DNA of 64,000 bases, taken from positions 4,402,001-4,466,000 of the forward strand of contig JARUPY010000189.1 of assembly GCA_029817715.1 (NCBI GenBank), written 5' to 3'. Within the stretch, counting starts at the first letter, position 1, and the number at the start of each line of letters is the position of its first letter. A program made the translations under genes and the position numbers. Under the pieces are notes generated by a model. It did no database searches. It was not told where the DNA came from and was given only the letters and a program-made list of their open reading frames with translations. The stretch comes from Melastoma dodecandrum. Its lineage: Eukaryota; Streptophyta; Magnoliopsida; Myrtales; Melastomataceae. Of this stretch, positions 1 to 10,604 are shown one piece after another.

Positions 1-1460
1 AACCGTTGGTTCAGAGAGAAGTGGCATCAACCGTGATCTCAGGTACATGAGGGAAGTGCGGGCTTCCCGTCTTTTCTTCATTTTTCACCTGTAACGGGTC
101 GTGAGCCCAGGTGCATAGGCTCACGATCACCGCCATTTCCCGTCCCCTTTAATCTCAATAATTGGCTGTGATTGTTTGCATCCTTTAGGCCCATAGGTTT
201 ATCGTCGCATGCTGCTTGCAAAATACACATGAGTTCGAGCCCAAAAGACTCGAATCGGGTCCAACGCTCGTAAAACAGTGACATGAGTCCGGAGTCATGC
301 CCAGATCGGGTCCAACGCCCGTTAATCAAAAGCCAAACTCTTTTTGGAGCAAACGCCACCTCTTCGCATGTTTAGAGTGTAAAGACTAGTAAGTAGAAAT
401 CCCCGAACAAGCTGTTTTTCGACTTAACAGTTTTAAAATAAAAAGTCGGTGGCGACTCCGTAATAGTTTAAGTAGAAATCCCCGAACAAGCTGTTTTTCC
501 GACTTAACAGTTTTAAAATGAAAAGTCGGTGGCGACTCCGTAATAGTTTACCTAGGTTAAACAACAACACATTTTACAAACGGAGCCATTTTGGATGGGT
601 GACGGCAACACGAGCCGCTTCCTGGATCCTCCCGGAATTTCCCAAGCGAGGTCTTAACGCAGCCTTTCGCCCGTCGCCTTCAAGGACTGGAGACGGTCGG
701 CGAAACGCCCCGCAGATCCGCTCGGGAACCAAGGGAGGATTCAACCCGATGCCCTTCCGCAGCGTCCGACGCTCGAGTCGCGACGCCGACCGGATTGGGC
801 ATCGGGGAGCGGGCCCGGATCCAAACACGTCAGATCCGGCTGCGACGAACTCCCCCATGACCGACCTCCTCTCGGTGGGTCTTCGGATGGAGAAACTCCC
901 ACGAATCCATGCTGGGGTTTTGAGGATCGGGGATTCCTCTTTCCCCCAAATCGCTTTTCTCCTCCCAAACTTTAGAAGCCGCAGCCTCGACATCTCAGCA
1001 ACTCCGGCGTCTCAAGGCGAACTCCCTTATGCTCTTCAATCGACAGCAGCCTCGGGCAACAAGTTGCCATACCCAGATTTCAAACGCCCCCGAATGGATG
1101 AGCTTCTGCCAGGTCGCGTGATTTCTTTTAACCCCAAAGGTAATGAGCATTTATTTTCATTTATTTATTAACTTTTTTATAAAAGTGTTAATTGGATATA
1201 TGACATGGCTGAGTGATGGAATTTTAACAACGACGCTTTCTTTGTGTTCTTTAAAATATTAAACTTTAATGTTTTTTCTGATTTTTCTTTTCGAGGGTCT
1301 TCACCTTGGTTGAATTTTAATGATTACACAAATGATCTTAGTGCTGCCTTTATTACACGTGATATTTTTGCTCGGCCATCCCAGCTTCAAAGTCATCTAA
1401 TTTCATATATCTTAGCTTACTGAATAATTTAAGGGAGTCTGTCATTTTTCATTAATACAT
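1..1460 (+). mobile_element. Long-LTR segment of Tat/Ogre-like element, left copy
   Basis: This block is repeated almost base for base at 10620-12075 (offset 10619, then 10618 after a one-base deletion near 1339), so it is one of two direct copies flanking a 9-kb interior. It starts inside the repeat at the window edge, so its true left end is not visible. A diverged relative of its first 890 bases occurs again at 2041-2880, where it ends at a primer-binding site; that is why it is read as LTR sequence. GC-rich ORFs inside it are conserved only because the DNA is duplicated. Confidence 0.7.
391..549 (+). repeat. 79/80-bp tandem duplication in the LTR
   Basis: Two adjacent units (391-469 and 470-549) differ by single bases. 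Each ends with AGTCGGTGGCGACTCCGTAA, which resembles the Arg-tRNA primer-site core. The same pair is present in the right copy at 11010-11168, so the duplication predates the separation of the two copies. Confidence 0.9.
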
Positions 1461-1654
1461 CTGTTTAAATACTTGTTACTAATCTCTATAATTGTCGTGT
1501 TTTCGCATGGATAATACGGCGGAGAAACACCAACTTCTCGGAGGAGTCTTGATTCGACCCAAATACTCCGGACGACAAGGAAGTTGTGATTTACTCAAAG
1601 TAGCAAGATCCCGTCTGGCTGTTTCGAACGAGAATATCATCTTTCAACATCGTG

Positions 1655-1905
1655 AAGGATCAACATCAACGGGGTACAAAATGCCCCATTTAACTCAACC
1701 ATTTCTAACGGTAAGTCATGCCTTACTGTTTCGGTTCGGTTAAATTTACGTCAATTTAACCGTTACTAAAGGCTTTGCACATCTCTTCCCTTTTCCTGTT
1801 TTACATGTAAAACACCTAGGAATTATTACCAAAGAATGCATCATCCGACGACGCGGACGAACGACATCAACGGGCTCACAACGCCCCGTAAGTATCGCTC
1901 TTATT
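1655..1905 (+). repeat. Two exon-like LTR modules ending in splice-donor-like sites
   Basis: A module containing ACATCAACGGG followed by an ACA..GCCCC stretch occurs at about 1664 and again at about 1865. The first is followed by GGTAAGTC (near 1711) and the second by CCGTAAGTAT (near 1890), both good matches to plant 5' splice donors. A diverged pair of the same modules lies in reverse orientation at 12480-12720. This looks like transcribed LTR leader; whether it is spliced is inference. Confidence 0.5.
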
Positions 1906-2040
1906 TCATTAAGTCCTAATCATTCATTTCGATTTAAATTAGGACTTTCTGACCACTTCTTTATTTTTCTTTGCATGTACATCGAGCATCTAATCTCGGA
2001 AGATCAACTTCAAAATTCCGAAGATTAACTCGAAGGCGCG

Positions 2041-2880
2041 TGTATCAAACCGCGTGGATCTACCCCGGCCTAAAAACCGTGGGTTCGAAGGTTTAAAGCG
2101 GCCCCAAACTCAATCAAAGGTACAAAGGGGAGGTGCGGGCCTTCCCGAATTTTTATTCAAATCCACTTGTAACGGATTGTGGACCCAAGTGTATAGGTTC
2201 GCAATCACCGCCCTTCCCCGTCCTTTTGATCTAAATAATTGTTTGTGATTGCGCGTATGCTTAGGCTTTAGGTTTTGCGTCGCATGATTGGTTTTAATCA
2301 AACAAACCTAAACTCGGGTCCAACGCCCGTTAAAACGTCGATAAAAGTCCGGCCTACTCCCGGATCGGGCCCAACACCCGTCAATCAAAAGTTAAACTTT
2401 TTTTGGACAAATCGCCACCCTTTCGCATGTTTTAGAATACAAAGGTTAGTAAATAGGAATCCCCGAACCCAGACTCTGATTTTTCCGACTTAAAATCACA
2501 TTTTTAAACTAAGTCGGTGGCGACTCCGAACAAAAGTTTTCCAAAGTAAAACTAAACCCCACTACCCTTTTTTTCGGAGCCATTTGGGGTGAGGTGACGG
2601 CAAACCGAGCCGCTCCTTGGGCCCTCCTAAAAATTCGCGAGCGAGGCCTTAACGCAGCGTTTCGCTCGCCGCCTCCAGGGAACTGGAGACGGTTGGCGAA
2701 ACGTCCCGCAGACCCGTTCGCGAATCAAGGGAAGGCCCAAACCCGGGGTCCCCTTTCCGCAGCGTCCGGCGTTCGAGCCGGAACGTCGACCGGACAGGGC
2801 CTCGGGGGAGCGGGCCCGGATCCTCGGGTTGCCCGAGCCGCAGCGCGCGTGCTAGGCCGGAGGGCGCGCGTACATCCCGG
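2041..2880 (+). mobile_element. 3' part of 5' LTR, ending at the primer site
   Basis: This is a diverged version of 1-890: the same order of blocks is seen, including CCTAAAAACCGTGGGTTC, the GTCGGTGGCGACTCC block and the GGAGCCATTTGG block. It ends immediately before a Tat/Ogre primer-binding site at 2882, which defines the LTR terminus at about 2880. The left limit of the whole LTR cannot be set, but it includes the modules upstream, so it exceeds 1.2 kb. Long LTRs are usual for Ogre-like elements. Confidence 0.7.
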
Positions 2881-2881
2881 A

Positions 2882-2900
2882 TGGCGACTCCACTGGGGAA
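2882..2900 (+). other. Primer-binding site, tRNA-Arg type
   Basis: TGGCGACTCCACTGGGGAA matches the primer-binding site described for Ogre/Tat retrotransposons, which is complementary to the 3' end of a tRNA-Arg. It directly follows the LTR end and marks plus-strand orientation of the element. Confidence 0.85.
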
Positions 2901-2902
2901 TA

Positions 2903-2954
2903 CTCCGCATGTGGATTTTTATCGAAATATCTTTACACTCGTCCACATGCGGAG
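2903..2954 (+). repeat. 13-bp stem hairpin just after the primer site
   Basis: CTCCGCATGTGGA (2903-2915) is the exact reverse complement of TCCACATGCGGAG (2942-2954), with a 26-base loop. In RNA it would form a stable stem next to the primer-binding site, a place where retroelements often carry dimerisation or packaging structures. Function is inference. Confidence 0.75.
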
Positions 2955-3622
2955 GGGAGTAATTGTTTGGGCATGTACTTGCTTGGCTCGGTGCCCTTCG
3001 TTTGCGCTCATGATTGTCTTTGTTTACCGCTTTCCTAGGCATGTCTAGGTGTGCCCGCACCCGGGGCTAGGATCTTTAGGGGGGTCACCGATAGGCTCAG
3101 CCTGCTGCTCTTTGCGGTATGGTTTTTGGCCGGGGCCCCGCCTCTCTCAGTCCGAGGGAGGTTTAGAAGCCTTCATCCGTGAATCTAGAATTGCTTGCTC
3201 ACTACAGGTACCAGATGCAGCACGTGCATTTGTCTGTTACTGAGTAACTGTTACATGTGCAGGGACAGGTGTCAGATACGCTTTGTCTGCTATAACTGTA
3301 AAACTAACACTACTCGTTTTGCAGTTTGATGGAGTTTATTATAATAGGCTTCAACAACCTTCATTTCTCCTATCCCTACTTTTTTTAGTGCTTACAGCAT
3401 TCATACATTCGCATGACCACATGAGTGCCTGTTTAATTGCAGTAGTTACATCATCATGTCATTCACAGTAACTGCTCCATTGCAACACCGCATATGCATA
3501 CTTTTCTACATATACGAATGCAATTAAGTATCACCACAAATTTATCATGCATCGATTACACTATTGTATGATACTAGTCCAATCTTTCTCTCTACTTTCT
3601 TTCACAGGTTTAATTCTCCAAC
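2955..3622 (+). other. Untranslated leader of the non-autonomous Tat element
   Basis: This stretch has no credible reading frame. It links the primer site and hairpin to the first conserved-looking start codon at 3623. It contains a pyrimidine-rich tract and a CACAG near 3606, so it could hold a leader intron, but no matching donor can be assigned with confidence. Confidence 0.5.
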
Positions 3623-3685
3623 ATGGCTCCTCGAACGGGAGTAGGGACAAAGCATGACATTACAAATCTACAAGCACAAGAATGA
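3623..3685 (+). pseudogene. 20-codon remnant of a gag start
   Basis: An ATG preceded by CCAAC opens a 20-codon frame beginning MAPRTGVGTK and ending with TGA. It sits where gag begins in Tat/Ogre elements, downstream of primer site and leader, and is then followed by repeats instead of coding sequence. I read it as the truncated start of gag left in a non-autonomous element. It could equally be a chance short ORF; no recognisable gag domain follows. Confidence 0.4.
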
Positions 3686-3731
3686 CAAAGATTTATCGAC
3701 GACTACCAAGGCCTAAGCCGATGGAGAAAAT

Positions 3732-4698
3732 GTTACAAGAATTTCCTTATTTCTAGCCATCTGTTTGATAGGTACATGAGCATCCTTACACAACAGACAT
3801 CAAGCCAAAGTCTTGTAGCAATTTCATCGAACCTTCGATTCCATCGGACGAAGGTGCCACGATGAAATCATACAAAAAGGGAAGTATCAAAACTCTACTT
3901 CACCTTTCATATAAATGAAGTTACACGAGCAAACTTCATTCTTACTATAACAGAAACAAGTTACAAGAATTTCCTTGTTTCTGACAATCTGTTTGATAGG
4001 TACATGAGCATCCTTACACAACAGACATCAAGTAAGAGTAACAATTTCGTCAAGCCTTCGATTCCATTGGACGAAGATGAAATGATGAAATCATACAAAA
4101 AGGGAAGTATCAAAACTCCACTTCACCTTTCATATAAATGAAGTTACATGAGCCAACTTCATTCTCACTTTAAAAGAAAACAAGTTACATGAGCTCACTT
4201 GTTGTCTGTCATTTGCCTAACATAGGTACATGAACATCCTATATTATGGACAAAGGCGCGGGCGGTTGGGTGGAAAATTTCGAACCAAAGTTTCGAAATT
4301 GCCTTTGTCATCACAAAAATGACCACACCAAAAGGGAGTATCATCTACACTGCTCTCTAAAAAAATTTCTCATCATACCCCAGATGGAGTCGTATCTCCA
4401 TTTCCCCAGCTGGAGTCATGCCCCCATTCAAGCTGGAGTTGGTTACGTACATCGCATTCCTCAACATGAGTTGAATATACAAGCATATTCTTCCAAAACG
4501 ACCATCGAGATGGACATATTCATCTCATATCCCCAGCGGATACTCAATTTTATCATTATCTCCCCAAGCAAGAGTCGAAGTACATGAGCTAACTTCACCT
4601 CAGCCCGTTGTCAACTGTGTAGGCACATGAACATCCACACAGTATGGTACGAACTCCTAGGCAACGACGTGGGTGGTCGGGTGGAAGCCGTTCCGAGT
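3732..4698 (+). repeat. Outer inverted repeat, left arm (about 967 bp)
   Basis: The arm is the reverse complement of 8900-9866; paired coordinates always sum to 13598, with only scattered mismatches. That colinearity means there are no net indels. The 113-codon ORF at 4246-4587 recurs exactly in the other arm, which is explained by the repeat and not by coding function. Confidence 0.9.
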
Positions 4699-5009
4699 CT
4701 AATCTCAAAGGACATGACTAGGGCATGAAAGTGCAAACACTTTCCCCATGAAGCTTGCACAAGAGCATCACCTTAGTACGACATCATCAAAGAGGTTTGG
4801 TACTTAAACCTATTCACTTTTTAAGCATTTGTGTGCCCATTTGCATACAATTTTAAAAGATTCTTTTACAATAAGAATGCTTCTGAGCAAGAATAGAGAA
4901 GGCAAACCCATTCCTAAACACCTACCCCAGAGTGATAAGTGCAAACACTATGAGGGTTCACATGTAAACGTCCGGGCGGACAACGAATCCCTTGACAAAG
5001 GATGCTCAA
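4378..5009 (+). repeat. Direct repeat copy 1 (632 bp)
   Basis: The segment is repeated in the same orientation at 6402-7033 (constant offset 2024). Part of it also recurs inverted at 5903-6400 and at 8900-9220, giving four copies of one block within 5 kb. Confidence 0.9.
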
Positions 5010-5902
5010 ACCGGGATGAGATCGAGCATTTATTCTCTATCCCAAACACGAACATGACCATTGCTAGCCCTTCCGAGCCAAAGTCGGAGTTTTCATACAC
5101 ACTACTCCCATCGAGCCTAGGGATCGCCTCGCATTGAGGTTAACGGGGATCCTGTAGTCTGAATTCGGAAGCAATAGGACCGCAGGGGCAACACTTCCCA
5201 AAGTTCGGGCGAAGACGTATCATTCGGCGGGTCAACTTGCCAGTCAGTCTCCTCCCTGGAAAGATCCAAGAAATCAAAGTTTCCTCAACAGGACAAAAGG
5301 AAAGATGGGCAAGTCCCTACAAACGAAGGAAAAACAAAATCAGCACAAAGACCAAAGTCTAAAAGAGCAAAACGCAAAACGATCGAAAGAGCAAAATAAA
5401 AGCATCAAAGGGCCTGCATGGAAAGGTCGCAAAAGCAAAGATGTTATCCTTTTGGCAAGTAAAGAATACTCCCCATAGTTAGATCATCAAAGATCAGTAA
5501 AGGTCAGCGTCAAACATGGAAACCTCGACTGGTCAGCTATCTGCAAAAGAAGAATTCGCCCAAACAGTGAAGCCTTTGTGGTCCTGAAGCTTCCGATGAG
5601 ATCCTAAGGCTCTTTCTTTCTAACGGCGAATTTGAACTTTCAGATCAAAAGGCCTTATGCCAAAGCCATGATGCAACCCGTGCAAAGACTCCTTCGACCG
5701 GTAGATGAAGAAGCATCCAAGTCAAAGGAATCTTAAAGTCCAAACGAGACAAATTGCGGATATGATAGGGAGTCGTGAGAGAGCCTGGGTGACTACTCCA
5801 GTCTTGCTCAGAGGCAACGTTAACAAAATAAAACAAAGACCTGCATGAATGCCATGACCATACGTGTTTATTTTCACCATACTTAACGAACACATTTGGA
5901 TT

Positions 5903-6400
5903 AGTGTTTGCACTTATCACTCTGGGGTAGGTGTTTAGGAATGGGTTTGCCTTCTCTATTCTTGCTCAGAAGCATTCTTATTGTAAAAGAATCTTTTAAA
6001 ATTGTATGCAAATGGGCACACAAATGCTTAAAAAGTGAATAGGTTTAAGTACCAAACCTCTTTGATGATGTCGTACTAAGGTGATGCTCTTGTGCAAGCT
6101 TCATGGGGAAAGTGTTTGCACTTTCATGCCCTAGTCATGTCCTTTGAGATTAGACTCGGAACGGCTTCCACCCGACCACCCACGTCGTTGCCTAGGAGTT
6201 CGTACCATACTGTGTGGATGTTCATGTGCCTACACAGTTGAAAACGGGCTGAGGTGAAGTTAGCTCATGTACTTCGACTCTTGCTTGGGGAGATAATGAT
6301 AAAATTGAGTATCCGCTGGGGATATGAGATGAATATGTCCATCTCGATGGTCGTTTTGGAAGAATATGCTTGTATATTCAACTCTTGTTGAGGAATGCGA
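5903..6400 (-). repeat. Tight palindrome, left arm (498 bp)
   Basis: Reverse complement of 6476-6973; paired coordinates sum to 12876 with no net indel. Only 75 bases (6401-6475) separate the arms. One visible mismatch lies near 6241, where GAAAAC faces GACAAC. Confidence 0.92.
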
Positions 6401-6401
6401 T

Positions 6402-7033
6402 CCCCAGATGGAGTCGTATCTCCATTTCCCCAGCTGGAGTCATGCCCCCATTCAAGCTGGAGTTGGTTACGTACATCGCATTCCTCAACAAGAGTTGAAT
6501 ATACAAGCATATTCTTCCAAAACGACCATCGAGATGGACATATTCATCTCATATCCCCAGCGGATACTCAATTTTATCATTATCTCCCCAAGCAAGAGTC
6601 GAAGTACATGAGCTAACTTCACCTCAGCCCGTTGTCAACTGTGTAGGCACATGAACATCCACACAGTATGGTACGAACTCCTAGGCAACGACGTGGGTGG
6701 TCGGGTGGAAGCCGTTCCGAGTCTAATCTCAAAGGACATGACTAGGGCATGAAAGTGCAAACACTTTCCCCATGAAGCTTGCACAAGAGCATCACCTTAG
6801 TACGACATCATCAAAGAGGTTTGGTACTTAAACCTATTCACTTTTTAAGCATTTGTGTGCCCATTTGCATACAATTTTAAAAGATTCTTTTACAATAAGA
6901 ATGCTTCTGAGCAAGAATAGAGAAGGCAAACCCATTCCTAAACACCTACCCCAGAGTGATAAGTGCAAACACTATGAGGGTTCACATGTAAACGTCCGGG
7001 CGGACAACGAATCCCTTGACAAAGGATGCTCAA
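6402..7033 (+). repeat. Direct repeat copy 2, including palindrome right arm
   Basis: This is the second copy of 4378-5009. Its bases 6476-6973 form the right arm of the tight palindrome. The two readings together show that an inverted copy was placed immediately beside a direct copy, with the junction at 6401/6402. Confidence 0.9.
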
Positions 7034-7429
7034 CAAGACGACTCATCTGGGGCTAATACAACAGCATACCAACACCAAAGAATATGATGTCTACCAAACG
7101 ACGACGCATACTTCGACTGGGGCAATTCCCGTTGAATTCCCTACGGCACCCAAGTGGTCATCCCGACAATAGTCAACCATCAACTCTCACCAAAGAAAAG
7201 AGGAAAAGGTCAGTCACCCCCTCACTCATTGACGAGAAACAAGCATCTCGGCCCACCACAGGAACGGTCAATTCCCTAGCCCGCCCACCACAGTACCGGT
7301 CATCGCCCACGCGTACCACAAAGTGCTACAACAATGCATATCCCATGCAATCGCACCTATCCAAAGAGCAACTGTCGTAACAAAGAGGAACTGCCACAAA
7401 CAATCAACGCAGAAGATCTTCGACGTTAC

Positions 7430-7617
7430 AATCACGTAAAAGGGAGTATTCGTTCTTTAATCAATACTTCCTTATTTGCAAAAATGAGTTACATGAGCTC
7501 ACTCATCTTAGCCCTTGTCGCATGTGGACGAAGGCGTGGGTGGCAGGGTGGTAAAGTTTCGAGCCAAATCCTTGAAACAATTTCGAGCCAAAGCTTCGAA
7601 ATATTCTTCATTGTCAA
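7430..7617 (+). repeat. 188-bp direct duplication (second copy 7738-7925)
   Basis: The stretch starting AATCACGTAAAAGGGAGTAT recurs 308 bp downstream with few differences. It is a recent local duplication of array units, independent of the inverted repeats. Confidence 0.85.
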
Positions 7618-8589
7618 CACGTATAGGAACTTCCTAAGCAGACAACAACAGGCGCGGCGGTAGGGTGGTAAAGCTCCGAGCAATATCGGGGCAAAAATTC
7701 AAGCAATTTTGGATAAATCTTCGTTTCCAAGACAACGAATCACGTAAAAGGGAGTATTCGTTCTTTAATCAATACTTCCTTATTTGCAAAAATGAGTTAC
7801 ATGAGCTCACTCATTTTAGCCCTTGTCGCATGTTGACGAAGGCGTGGGTGGCAGGGTGGTAAAGTTTCGAGCCAAAGCCTTGAAACAATTTTGAGCCAAA
7901 GCTTCGAAATATCATTCGTTGTCAACAAAACAACAGAACAACATGAGAGTACAGGAGCACCCTAAGCAGACAAGCAATATTGGGGCAAAACTCCAAGCAA
8001 TCTTGGAGAAGTCTTCTTTTCCAAAACGACAATTTACATGAAAGGGTGTATTCATTCATCAACTGATACTATCTCTGCAAAACAGGTTACACGAGCTTAC
8101 TTGTTTTGCCCTTCGGCTTGTCTCATAGGTACGTGAGCATCCTAGGCAGACGACGAAGGCGAGGGTGGTAGGGTGGAAACGTTTCGAGCCAAAGTTTCGA
8201 AACAGCCTTCGTTGGTAAAACAATGATGACGACAACACGAGAACAATCCTATGACAAATCTCCGAGCGATCCTGAGGCAAATCCTCGACCGATCCTAGGG
8301 CAAATCTCCGAGTGATCATGGACATATCTCCGAGCGACTCTAGGGCATATCTCCATGCAATCATAGGACCAGACTGAGCAATCTTGGATAACTCTCAGTT
8401 GACAAAATGGCAAATAACATGAAAGGGAGTATATGTTCCTTAACAAATGCTTTCTTTACAAAACAGGTTACACGAACTTACTTGTTTTGCCCTTCGGCTT
8501 GTCTCATAGGCACATAAACAACCTAGGCAGACGAGAAGATACAACAACATCCTATCATGCCAATCAAGACAACTTTCGAATCAAAGCTT

Positions 8590-8903
8590 CGAAACAACAC
8601 TCATGATCAACAAGACAACAAGACAACAAATTACATGAAAATACATGAGCGTCTTAAGCAGAAAACAAAGACAAACGATGAAGTTTCAAAACAACGCTTC
8701 AGAACAATCTTCGTCAGCAAACTTCTTTATATCCCTAGGGAGTCAATTGGGGCAAAGAACACTGACAATACACATAAAAAGGGAGAATCATACAAATATT
8801 ACTCTCTTCATCAAGCTAAGGGAAATTACATGAGCTCATTTCGCTTACGTCCTTTGTCTCGTGGGAAGGTACAAAAGCTCCTCACACGTATGGTGCAAAA
8901 CTC
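8590..8903 (+). repeat. Third inverted repeat, left arm (314 bp)
   Basis: The reverse complement lies at 10291-10604; paired coordinates sum to 19194. Divergence is visible but moderate, and the two short ORFs at 8645-8833 and 10361-10549 are mirror copies explained by it. The right arm abuts the right LTR copy at about 10605. Confidence 0.88.
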
Positions 8904-9866
8904 GGAACGGCTTCCACCCGACCACCCACGTCGTTGCCTAAGAGTTCGTACCATACTGTGTGGATGTTCATGTGCCTACACAGTTGACAACGGGCTGAGG
9001 TGAAGTTAGCTCATGTACTTCGACTCTTGCTTGGGGAGATAATGATAAAATTGAGTATCCGCTGGGGATATGAGATGAATATGTCCATCTCGATGGTCGT
9101 TTTGGAAGAATATGCTTGTATATTCAACTCTTGTTGAGGAATGCGATGTACGTAACCAACTCCAGCTTGAATGGGGGCATGACTCCAGCTGGGGAAATGG
9201 AGATACGACTCCATCTGGGGAATGATGAGAAATTTTTTTAGAGAGCAGTGTAGATGATACTCCCTTTTGGTGTGGTCATTTTTGTGATGACAAAGGCAAT
9301 TTCGAAACTTTGGTTCGAAATTTTCCACCCAACCGCCCGCGCCTTTGTCCATAATATAGGATGTTCATGTACCTATGTTAGGCAAATGACAGACAACAAG
9401 TGAGCTCATGTAACTTGTTTTCTTTTAAAGTGAGAATGAAGTTGGCTCATGTAACTTCATTTATATGAAAGGTGAAGTGGAGTTTTGATACTTCCCTTTT
9501 TGTATGATTTCATCATTTCATCTTCGTCCAATGGAATCGAAGGCTTGACGAAATTGTTACTCTTACTTGATGTCTGTTGTGTAAGGATGCTCATGTACCT
9601 ATCAAACAGATTGTCAGAAACAAGGAAATTCTTGTAACTTGTTTCTGTTATAGTAAGAATGAAGTTTGCTCGTGTAACTTCATTTATATGAAAGGTGAAG
9701 TAGAGTTTTGATACTTCCCTTTTTGTATGATTTCATCGTGGCACCTTCGTCCGATGGAATCGAAGGTTCGATGAAATTGCTACAAGACTTTGGCTTGATG
9801 TCTGTTGTGTAAGGATGCTCATGTACCTATCAAACAGATGGCTAGAAATAAGGAAATTCTTGTAAC
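8900..9866 (-). repeat. Outer inverted repeat, right arm
   Basis: This is the reverse complement of 3732-4698, separated from it by 4.2 kb that contains a second, tighter palindrome. Its left edge coincides (within 4 bases) with the end of another inverted-repeat arm at 8903, so two duplication events share a breakpoint. Confidence 0.9.
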
Positions 9867-10290
9867 TTGTTTCTGTTAGAGTAAGAATGAAGTTTGCTCG
9901 TGTAACTTCATTTATATGAAAAGTGAAGTAGAGTTTTGGTACTTCCCTTTTACATAGTTTCGTCATTGTGTCTTCGTCCGATGGAACCGAAGGTTTGACG
10001 AAATGGCTACTTTGGTTTTGTATGCGTTGTATAAGGTTTCTCATGTACCTATCAAACAAATGACAAGAAAACAAGCGTCTTCGTACAACTTGATTCTTTT
10101 AGAGTAGAAATGAAATTTGCTCATGTAATTTCATTTATAAGAAAGGTGAAGTAGTGTAGGATTTTGGTACTTCCCTTTTGTAAGGTTTCGTCATTGCGTC
10201 TTCGTCTGATGGAATCGAAGGACTTGACGAAATTGCGACAAGACTTTGGCTTGAAGCTTTGCCACCCTGCCACCCTCGCCTTTGTCATAG

Positions 10291-10604
10291 GAGTTTTGCA
10301 CCATACGTGTGAGGAGCTCTTGTACCTGCCCACGAGACAAAGGACGTAAGCGAAATGAGCTCATGTAATTTCACTTAGCTTGATGAAGAGAGTAGTATTT
10401 GTATGATTCTCCCTTTTCATGTGTATTGTCGGTGTTCTTTGCCCCAATTGACTCCCTGGGGATATAAAGAAGTTTGCTGACGAAGATTGTTCAGAAACGT
10501 TGATTTGAAACTTCATCGTTTGTCTTTGTTGTCTGCTTAAGACGCTCATGTATTTTCATGTAATTTGTTGTCTTGTTGTCTTGTTGATCATGAGTGTTGT
10601 TTCG
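10291..10604 (-). repeat. Third inverted repeat, right arm
   Basis: Mirror copy of 8590-8903. It ends at TTTCGAA, directly followed by the LTR-body block CCGCGGCCTAAAAAACCG. No polypurine tract is visible at this junction, so it is not a normal interior-to-3'-LTR boundary. Confidence 0.88.

Larger units (their letters stand above)
3700..10604. repeat. Degenerate tandem array filling the element interior
   Basis: Units of very roughly 200-300 bp recur in both orientations. Their signatures are TACATGAGC followed by ATCCT, GACGAAGGCG, GGGTGG and AGCCAAAGCTTCGAAA. No gag, protease, RT or integrase motif is readable in six frames. The array replaces the coding interior of the element, so mobility would depend on proteins from elsewhere. 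Several very large inverted repeats, listed separately, are built out of it. Confidence 0.75.

Noticed and set aside
880..930. Primer-binding site after the left LTR segment
   Set aside because: TGGAGAAACTCCC near 889 only loosely resembles the Arg-tRNA type, and no clear LTR end can be shown there.
518..1171. 217-codon GC-rich ORF, repeated at 11137-11790
   Set aside because: Conserved only because the DNA is a direct duplicate; the second copy has a stop, both strands are open at once, and no protein family fits. It is LTR sequence.
4246..4587. 113-codon ORF identical in two places (also 9011-9352)
   Set aside because: Explained entirely by the inverted repeat; no homology and no codon bias.
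3700..10604. CRISPR-like array
   Set aside because: Repeat units are long, degenerate and in both orientations, with no regular spacers; the context is a plant retroelement.
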